The notes below the pieces were generated by a model, which was given only the letters and a program-made list of their open reading frames with translations, did not search any database and was not told the DNA's origin. Position numbers and translations under genes: made by a program. 10,946 bases of DNA, from the NCBI GenBank assembly GCA_043718505.1, contig JAYSVN010000046.1, positions 1-10,946 of the forward strand. The letters run 5' to 3'. This document shows, piece after piece, positions 6,756 to 10,946 of the stretch. Numbering within the stretch: position 1 is the stretch's first letter; the number at the start of each line of letters is the position of its first letter. This DNA is from JAGOSA01 sp043718505. Its GTDB lineage: Bacteria; Patescibacteriota; Minisyncoccia; Phycocordibacterales; UBA9973.

Positions 6756-6862
6756 ATACGCTCATAGCCAAGAGCAAGTGTAGACATTTAACAGCCAGAA
6801 TAAACCCTTTATTTACAAGCCTTTTTACAGGTAATGCAGCCATCGTGGCCGCATTATTTTTC
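6756..6862 (+). ncRNA. Possible small RNA or attenuated ftsZ leader
   Basis: This stretch of about 105 nt is bounded by an extended -10 promoter and an intrinsic terminator-like hairpin, and it contains no credible ORF (the only ATG, at 6745, gives 12 codons and lies within the promoter). It also holds a small AATAAA-CCC-TTTATT hairpin (about 6800-6814). No known RNA family is recognisable: it is not a tRNA, and I see no riboswitch core. It could be a stand-alone sRNA, a leader that controls read-through into ftsZ, or unexpressed spacer. The evidence is positional only. Confidence 0.3.
6833..6861 (+). terminator. Terminator-like hairpin 70 nt upstream of ftsZ
   Basis: AATGCAGCC (6833-6841) pairs with GGCCGCATT (6847-6855) with a single A-C mismatch, around an ATCGT loop, and is followed by ATTTTT. 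If it works, transcription from murB or from the 6741 promoter would be reduced before ftsZ, and ftsZ would need its own start or partial read-through. Confidence 0.6.
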
Positions 6863-6930
6863 AATCGCCCCAAATTATTTGTAACAATACTTGTAGTAAA
6901 GAAATATTTTAAAACATTTTTAACAAACAT

Positions 6931-8190
6931 ATGGCAAAAATTAATCCAGACATTGAAACATTTGCACGCATCAAGGTTATTGGCCTTGGCGGCTCGGGAA
7001 AAAACGCGATCAACCACATGATCAACTCAAAAGTTAAAGGTGTTGAATTTATTGTGATGAATACTGATACTCAGGACCTCCACAATTCGATGGCTGATAA
7101 GAAAATTCACATCGGTAAAAACCTGACGAAGGGTCTCGGCGCCGGAATGAATCCTGACGTCGGCAAGCGCGCGGCCGAAGAAACTAAATCTGAAATTCAA
7201 GACGTCATCAAAGGCGCTGACATGGTTTTCATTGCTTGCGGAATGGGTGGCGGCACCGGAACCGGCTCTGCGCCAATTGTTGCTCGCGCTGCCAAAGAAC
7301 AAGGCGTGCTCACAGTCGGTGTTGTCACTAAGCCATTCTTTTTTGAAGGTGCGCAACGCATGCGTCTCGCTGAACAAGGTCTTGCTGAACTTGAAAAAGA
7401 AGTTGATGCTATCATTGTCATTCCAAACGATCGCCTCCTGGCTATTGCCGGCAAAGATATGGGCTTCAAAGATGCATTTATGCTTTGTGATGATGTCCTC
7501 CGTCAGGCTGTTGAAGGTATCTCCGAACTCATCACTCGCCCAGGTGAAGTCAATGTCGACTTTGCCGATATCAAAACCATCATGCATGACACAGGTACTG
7601 CGCTCATGGGTCTTGGCCGCGCTTCAGGCGACAATCGCGCTGAACAAGCTGCAATGCAGGCTATCAACTCTCCTCTTCTTGATGTTTCAATCAATGGCGC
7701 TAAGGGTGTTCTCTTCGCTATCTCTGGCGGTGACGACATTACCTTCAATGAAGTCCAGCGTGCTGCGACTATTATTACTGAATCAATCGACAAGGAAGCT
7801 CGAGTTATCTGGGGTATGGTTCCGGATGATCGCCTCAAGAAAGGTGAAATGCAGGTTACCGTGATTGCTACCGGTTTTCCAAATTCAGAAGGTCAGGTCA
7901 AAAAGTCTCTCTTCATGCAGCAGCCAAATGTTATGCCGGCAACTCCGGACAAGTCTGGTGACAAGAGCGACAAAGGTGATAAGGGTATGGACAAGAAACC
8001 AATGCCTATGGCTGACGACAAACGCGAAATTCAGCACACTCCTCTTACTGCAAACAGCGGCGAATACGTCAAGAAAATCGACCGCGCTGACAAGCCTGAA
8101 ATTATTGATGAAAAAGACGCCGAGAGTTTTGATGACGACCTCGACGAATGGAATGCTATTCCGGCATTTCTCCGAAGAAAGAAGCAATAA
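6931..8190 (+). CDS. ftsZ: Cell division protein FtsZ
   Basis: FtsZ is the tubulin-like GTPase that forms the Z-ring. The 419 residues contain the N-terminal nucleotide motif VIGLGGSGKNAINHM (16-30), the tubulin signature GGGTGTGSAP (106-115; the common form has Ala where Ser113 stands), the synergy/T7 loop NVDFAD with D210 and D213 (208-213), and the C-terminal subdomain to about 320. A low-complexity, Lys/Asp-rich linker (about 335-400) follows. The protein ends in a conserved tail peptide DEWNAIPAFLRRKKQ (405-419), which normally binds FtsA; the amphipathic-helix FtsA in this window is the expected partner. The start has no Shine-Dalgarno site and lies after an A/T-rich leader of uncertain promoter. 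A terminator follows the stop by 9 nt. The order in this window, ftsA-kinase-murB-ftsZ, is a rearranged remnant of the dcw cluster. Identification is certain. Confidence 0.97.
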   Translation: MAKINPDIETFARIKVIGLGGSGKNAINHMINSKVKGVEFIVMNTDTQDLHNSMADKKIHIGKNLTKGLGAGMNPDVGKRAAEETKSEIQDVIKGADMVFIACGMGGGTGTGSAPIVARAAKEQGVLTVGVVTKPFFFEGAQRMRLAEQGLAELEKEVDAIIVIPNDRLLAIAGKDMGFKDAFMLCDDVLRQAVEGISELITRPGEVNVDFADIKTIMHDTGTALMGLGRASGDNRAEQAAMQAINSPLLDVSINGAKGVLFAISGGDDITFNEVQRAATIITESIDKEARVIWGMVPDDRLKKGEMQVTVIATGFPNSEGQVKKSLFMQQPNVMPATPDKSGDKSDKGDKGMDKKPMPMADDKREIQHTPLTANSGEYVKKIDRADKPEIIDEKDAESFDDDLDEWNAIPAFLRRKKQ

Positions 8191-8199
8191 AATTTTGAC

Positions 8200-8231
8200 A
8201 AAGCCCGCATAAATAAGCGGGTTTTGTTTTT
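8200..8231 (+). terminator. Rho-independent terminator after ftsZ
   Basis: The stem core CCCGC (8204-8208) pairs with GCGGG (8217-8221) and extends outward through a G-T wobble and three A-T pairs (8200-8202 with 8223-8225). An ATAAATAA loop and the run TTTTGTTTTT follow the usual pattern. Confidence 0.87.
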
Positions 8232-8244
8232 GCGATGGACGGTG

Positions 8245-8253
8245 TGCTAAACT
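8245..8253 (+). promoter_or_regulatory. Extended -10 promoter abutting the trxB start
   Basis: TG (8245-8246), C, then TAAACT (8248-8253), ending 6 nt before ATG 8260. This is the same geometry as priA-like and murB. No clear -35 is present at 17 bp; TTGCGA at 8230-8235 is the nearest -35-like sequence but is spaced for a different hexamer. There is no Shine-Dalgarno site. Confidence 0.5.
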
Positions 8254-8259
8254 ATACCG

Positions 8260-9222
8260 ATGTACGACTTAATTATTATCGGTGGCGGTCCGGCAGGCGT
8301 CGCAGCGGCAGTCTATGCTGCCCGCAAAAAACTCAACACACTTATTATTGCCAAAGAATTTGGTGGTCAATCAAACGTATCTGAAAATATTGAAAACTGG
8401 ATTGGTACGCCGAATATTTCCGGTATGGATCTTGCGGCTAATCTGCGTAAACACACATATGAGTACAAAGATAAATCGCTCACTATCGTTGAAGGCGGAA
8501 GTGTAAAAAAAGCGGAACAAAAAGGCTCTGATTTTATTGTTACCGTAGAAGATGCTTCTGCCCAGAAAGACGGCCAGCCCCAAGCTGACGGTTCTGTAGC
8601 ATATAACTCAAAAGCTATTCTTGTAGCCACAGGCTCATACCGCCGCAAACTTGAAGCCAAGGGCGCCGACATTTTTGAGAATAAAGGAATTACCTATTGC
8701 GCATCATGTGACGGCCCGATTTTTGCGGATCAGGATGTTGTGGTAATCGGTGGCGGTAATGCCGCCTTTGAAAGTGCGGCTCAGCTTCTTGCTTACTGCA
8801 AGTCTGTTACTCTTCTCCATCGTAGTTCACAGTTTCGCGCTGACGCCATTACTATTGAAAAAGTTTTGGCTAATCCGAAAATGAAAAGCTTTACTAACGT
8901 TGAGATTGAGGAAGTTAAAGGTGACAAGTTCGTTAGTGGCATTGTATTTAAAAATAAAATTGATAGTACGGTTACTGAACTTCCGATCACTGGTGTTTTT
9001 GTCGAAATTGGACAATTACCAAACACTACTTTTGTTAAAGATTTCCTGCCGATGAACGATCGTTGCCAAATTATTGTCGATCCAAAAACACAGCGCGCTG
9101 GTGTTCCTGGTGCTTGGGCTGCCGGAGATTGTACTGATGGTCTATATCATCAAAATAACATTGCTGTTGGGGATGCGGTAAAAGCGGTGGAGGATTTATA
9201 TATTTACCAACATAAGAGATAA
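8260..9222 (+). CDS. trxB: Thioredoxin-reductase/AhpF-like FAD disulfide oxidoreductase
   Basis: This family passes electrons from a pyridine nucleotide through FAD and a CxxC disulfide to thioredoxin or a similar partner in the cytoplasm. The 320 residues have the length of low-Mr thioredoxin reductase: FAD loop IIGGGPAG (6-13), ATGS (124-126 region), redox pair C147-A-S-C150 before DG, the second nucleotide loop VIGGGNAAFESA (162-173), and the C-terminal FAD motif AAGDCTDG (287-294). Several segments resemble the C-terminal part of AhpF rather than TrxB: FGGQ (34-37), GVFVEIGQLPNT (245-256) and AGDCT. The NADPH motif HRRxxxR reads HRSSQFR (187-193), so one cofactor arginine is missing and NADH or relaxed use is possible. 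No peroxiredoxin or thioredoxin gene is adjacent. It forms a single-gene unit, with terminators on either side. The flavoprotein call is firm; the precise partner is not. Confidence 0.9.
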   Translation: MYDLIIIGGGPAGVAAAVYAARKKLNTLIIAKEFGGQSNVSENIENWIGTPNISGMDLAANLRKHTYEYKDKSLTIVEGGSVKKAEQKGSDFIVTVEDASAQKDGQPQADGSVAYNSKAILVATGSYRRKLEAKGADIFENKGITYCASCDGPIFADQDVVVIGGGNAAFESAAQLLAYCKSVTLLHRSSQFRADAITIEKVLANPKMKSFTNVEIEEVKGDKFVSGIVFKNKIDSTVTELPITGVFVEIGQLPNTTFVKDFLPMNDRCQIIVDPKTQRAGVPGAWAAGDCTDGLYHQNNIAVGDAVKAVEDLYIYQHKR

Positions 9223-9249
9223 TTGAAGGAATAATATTAATCAGATAAG

Positions 9250-9276
9250 AAAGCCTTATTTATAAGGGCTTTTTTA
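9250..9276 (+). terminator. Rho-independent terminator after trxB
   Basis: AAGCCTT (9251-9257) pairs with AGGGCTT (9265-9271), including one T-G wobble, followed by a run of T to 9275. It ends two bases before the -35 of the next promoter. Confidence 0.75.
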
Positions 9277-9277
9277 C

Positions 9278-9307
9278 TTGACATACAGGGCAGAAATATG
9301 CTATAAT
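9278..9307 (+). promoter_or_regulatory. Near-consensus sigma-70 promoter for the exported protein
   Basis: TTGACA (9278-9283) is a perfect -35; an 18-bp spacer and a perfect TATAAT (9302-9307) with extended TG at 9299-9300 follow. It is the strongest promoter seen in the window. The predicted start near 9314 leaves a leader of about 18 nt with no Shine-Dalgarno site. Confidence 0.85.
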
Positions 9308-9331
9308 ATATAAAATTAAAAAATCCATACT

Positions 9332-9829
9332 ATGAAGAGATTACATATTTTCTTTTTCTTCTGCTTTACTGTACAGGTAAATGCGCAGACGATTACTATA
9401 ACAAGAACTGCCTCAAATAATGCCGGGGATAATTTTCATCAAGTTTCAAATGTGTTTTGCGACACAGTTGGTAAAACACTGAAAGCTCACTACCCTGCAC
9501 ATATTGAAATAGGGTCACTGTCTGTGACGTTTGAGGCAGATAGTAATGGTATGACACTGACATACAGTGCGACGATAGAACCCTGTGATTCAGCTTTTGC
9601 AGATTACTACTTTGATCATCGCGGTGCCTTGTCAGCAAATCGAATAAAAGATTTTGCTGAAAAGGATGCGCGAAATCGAGCTTGCGAGCAATATAAAGTG
9701 GTTGCTGAAAAATTTAAGACCGCTTACGGAAATTGCAATATGCAATCCATGAACCATAAAGGCTCAGTTAGGTTTAGGGGTCTTACTTGGTCAATCCATG
9801 AGCATTTTATAACAGCAAAGAAAAATTAA
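9332..9829 (+). CDS. Small exported protein, unknown function, four mature cysteines
   Basis: I do not recognise the family. The 165-residue product begins with a signal peptide: two positive residues (MKRLH), a phenylalanine-rich core (about 6-14) and a VNA site, predicting cleavage after Ala18. The mature part starts with Gln-Thr and a strand-like ITITRTASN. Its middle has alternating hydrophobic and polar residues suggestive of beta structure (about 59-83). A helix (about 102-132) and a basic tail follow. Mature cysteines are C43, C85, C118 and C135, an even number compatible with two disulfides outside the cytoplasm. There is no lipobox, anchor or sorting signal, so it is probably secreted or periplasm-like. 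A near-consensus promoter suggests strong expression. It stands alone between two terminators. The Ala-Gln-Thr cleavage context resembles Bacteroidota exported proteins, a hint of transfer but not proof. Confidence 0.75.
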   Translation: MKRLHIFFFFCFTVQVNAQTITITRTASNNAGDNFHQVSNVFCDTVGKTLKAHYPAHIEIGSLSVTFEADSNGMTLTYSATIEPCDSAFADYYFDHRGALSANRIKDFAEKDARNRACEQYKVVAEKFKTAYGNCNMQSMNHKGSVRFRGLTWSIHEHFITAKKN

Positions 9830-9863
9830 CGTGTATTAAAATTAAACAGTATCTATAAAAAAC

Positions 9864-9897
9864 AAAAAGCCCCGCTATAAACGGGGCTTTTATTTTT
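9864..9897. terminator. Strong bidirectional intrinsic terminator
   Basis: A perfect 10-bp stem AAAAGCCCCG (9865-9874) with CGGGGCTTTT (9882-9891) and a 7-nt loop has a T-run on the right and an A-run on the left. It can stop both the exported-protein transcript on + and anything arriving from the right on -. On the minus strand it lies a few bases after the TAA of the remnant at 9896-9982. Confidence 0.9.
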
Positions 9898-9982
9898 AAA
9901 ATGGGACATCACCAACCCAGCCTAATTGTTCCTCTTCAGAATTAACGGCTAATTCTTCTGGGGGTTCAGGGCGATTAATGCG
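9896..9982 (-). pseudogene. Minus-strand remnant ending like the acidic tip of SSB
   Basis: Read on the minus strand from 9982 to the TAA at 9896-9898, 28 codons give an acidic, proline-rich tail (EPPEELAVNSEEEQLGW, then VGDVPF at the end). Single-stranded DNA-binding proteins end in a flexible acidic tail with a DDIPF-type tip that recruits partner proteins, and this ending is close to that. There is no ATG, GTG or TTG in the frame and a TGA stops it at 9983-9985, so it cannot be an intact gene. A good terminator lies right after its stop on the minus strand, as a real gene end would have. The likely reading is a truncated relic of an ssb-like gene; a chance 28-codon frame is the alternative. 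Confidence 0.35.
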
Positions 9983-9998
9983 TCAATTTGACATAGAG

Positions 9999-10007
9999 TG
10001 GTATAAT
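9999..10007 (+). promoter_or_regulatory. Extended -10 promoter for the desaturase
   Basis: TG (9999-10000), G, then a perfect TATAAT (10002-10007). TTGACA at 9988-9993 is only 8 bp away and cannot serve as its -35. Expected start is near 10014, with a 25-nt A/T-rich leader. A second TATAAT (10033-10038) touches the ATG and is too close to act for this start. Confidence 0.65.
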
Positions 10008-10038
10008 AAAAGTCAATCCTGTTCTAAAAAAATATAAT

Positions 10039-10946
10039 ATGCAAGTAAAATTCCGTTCACAATCGCAAGAGTTTGCTGAGCGTCTTGATAGACTCTACGC
10101 AAGCTACTTTGCTGCCAAAGGCCGGTCGCCTGCTGGCAACTGGAAACTTTACAGCAAATCTATTATTTTTGTCTTAGCGTTCATTATGTCACTGGTAATT
10201 ATTATCGGCGGACTTACTGAAGGCTTACTTCTCGTTCTTACTGTTGTCGCCCTTAGTTTTATTGTGGCTGGTATTGGCTTCAATATCATGCACGATGGCG
10301 GACATGGTAGCTTCAGCGAAAAAAAGTGGCTTAATGATTCAGCCGGATTTAGTCTCAATATCCTTGGAGGCCATATCGGGACCTGGAAATTCAAACACAA
10401 TATCGTTCATCATGTCTTCACGAACATTTTCAAGCATGATGATGATATTAATCTGGGTTGGTGGGTCAGAATGCACAAATCACAAAAGTGGTATTGGATC
10501 TATATATTTCAATTTTTATATATATGGATCTTCTACGCTGCAGGTTACTTTGCCTGGATTTACATTCTTGATTTCATTAAGTATTTCAGAGGTCATGTTG
10601 CTGGCAAGAAGTTACATTTTAGCCGATCCGATCATTGGATCTTTTGGCTGAGTAAGATTGGTCATGTGCTGATCTTTATTGGCTTACCTTGCCTGCAGTA
10701 TTCTATTGGTACTGTACTCGTAGGTTACTTTTTGATTTTCCTGCCGATCACTGGTTTCGTTATCAGTGTAACATTCCAATTGGCTCACGCAGTCTGTGAA
10801 GTTAATATGGTTCCTGAACCCGAGCCGTCACCTGAAAACCCAAATGTTGGTTACATCGAATCAGAGTACAAACTTCACCAGCTTCTGACGACAGCAAACT
10901 TTGCTCCAAGAAACTGGATTGTACGCTTTTTTACCGGCGGACTGAA
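10039..10946 (+). CDS. Membrane fatty acid desaturase (3' end outside window)
   Basis: Membrane-bound desaturases of the acyl-lipid/linoleoyl-CoA type use a di-iron centre held by three histidine boxes to introduce double bonds into acyl chains. In the 302 residues visible, box 1 is HDGGH (H85-H89) in a typical MHDGGHGSF setting, and box 2 is HNIVHH (H120, H124, H125). The third (QxxHH) would lie just past the edge: the last residues, ANFAPRNWIVRFFTGGL, are the usual lead-in to it. Hydrophobic segments at about 41-57, 61-82, 153-178 and 208-247 fit paired membrane helices. A charged N-terminus precedes them. ATG 10039 has no Shine-Dalgarno site but follows a clear extended -10. The gene is single so far, and no ferredoxin or cytochrome b5 partner is visible. 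The specific double-bond position cannot be deduced. Confidence 0.92.
   Translation, partial: MQVKFRSQSQEFAERLDRLYASYFAAKGRSPAGNWKLYSKSIIFVLAFIMSLVIIIGGLTEGLLLVLTVVALSFIVAGIGFNIMHDGGHGSFSEKKWLNDSAGFSLNILGGHIGTWKFKHNIVHHVFTNIFKHDDDINLGWWVRMHKSQKWYWIYIFQFLYIWIFYAAGYFAWIYILDFIKYFRGHVAGKKLHFSRSDHWIFWLSKIGHVLIFIGLPCLQYSIGTVLVGYFLIFLPITGFVISVTFQLAHAVCEVNMVPEPEPSPENPNVGYIESEYKLHQLLTTANFAPRNWIVRFFTGGL

Noticed and set aside
6754..7017. 87-codon minus-strand frame spanning the ftsZ leader and start
   Set aside because: It overlaps the conserved FtsZ N-terminus, has no promoter or protein signature, and its product looks like random reading.
7027..7587. Long antisense open frame (186 codons) opposite ftsZ
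   Set aside because: It lies wholly inside the certain ftsZ gene, has no recognisable protein character and no promoter; it is a by-product of ftsZ codon composition.
9988..10007. TTGACA and TATAAT as a full promoter pair for the desaturase
   Set aside because: The spacer is only 8 bp, far too short for sigma-70; the TATAAT is kept as an extended -10 instead.
10033..10038. TATAAT touching the desaturase ATG as its promoter
   Set aside because: The transcript would begin inside the coding region; it is more likely part of an A/T-rich leader.
10244..10651. 135-codon + frame inside the desaturase region
   Set aside because: It is a shifted reading of the desaturase, whose correct frame carries the histidine boxes and membrane segments.
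1..10946. CRISPR array, insertion sequence, prophage or tRNA genes
   Set aside because: No regularly spaced repeats, transposase or integrase motifs, flanking inverted repeats or cloverleaf sequences were seen on either strand.

Overview
The window reads as a chromosome segment of a Patescibacteria/CPR bacterium, most likely Parcubacteria-like. The evidence is the style of the core proteins (FtsZ, FtsA, MurB, a PriA-like protein and the S21-YbeY pair), moderate-to-low GC, very compact spacing and scarce Shine-Dalgarno sites. TGA is used as an ordinary stop (for example at the end of murB), so this is not one of the TGA-recoded CPR lineages. All intact genes lie on the + strand. This assignment comes from family recognition by eye, not from a search.

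Layout: (1) bases 3-191 hold the tail of a membrane protein, closed by a strong terminator. (2) 280-2199 is a PriA-like protein that keeps its eight zinc cysteines but has lost the helicase ATPase motifs. (3) 2240-2698 is an unrecognised, mostly helical protein with its own promoter and terminator. (4) rpsU (S21) and ybeY form a ribosome/rRNA-maturation pair behind one promoter. (5) A division and wall block follows: ftsA, a kinase-fold APH-family protein 6 nt downstream, murB, a 265-nt gap with promoter and terminator signals, and ftsZ. (6) A thioredoxin-reductase/AhpF-like flavoprotein. (7) A small exported protein of unknown function with four cysteines in its mature part. (8) A gap holding a two-way terminator and a minus-strand remnant that ends like an SSB acidic tip. 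(9) A membrane fatty acid desaturase that runs off the right edge.

How the genes fit together: FtsA anchors FtsZ to the membrane and MurB makes the UDP-MurNAc precursor, so the middle block supports septation and peptidoglycan synthesis. S21 and YbeY serve the small ribosomal subunit. The APH-like kinase is embedded in the division block, but its substrate cannot be read from the sequence.

The most unusual pattern concerns expression. priA-like, murB and trxB each have a TGn-extended -10 hexamer ending exactly 6 nt before the start codon. This predicts transcripts starting at the start codon itself (leaderless), and it moves the murB start to a GTG at 5757. Other points worth attention are the possible ~105-nt small RNA or attenuated leader before ftsZ, the ATPase-dead PriA-like protein, the MurB active-site substitution and the SSB-tail relic.
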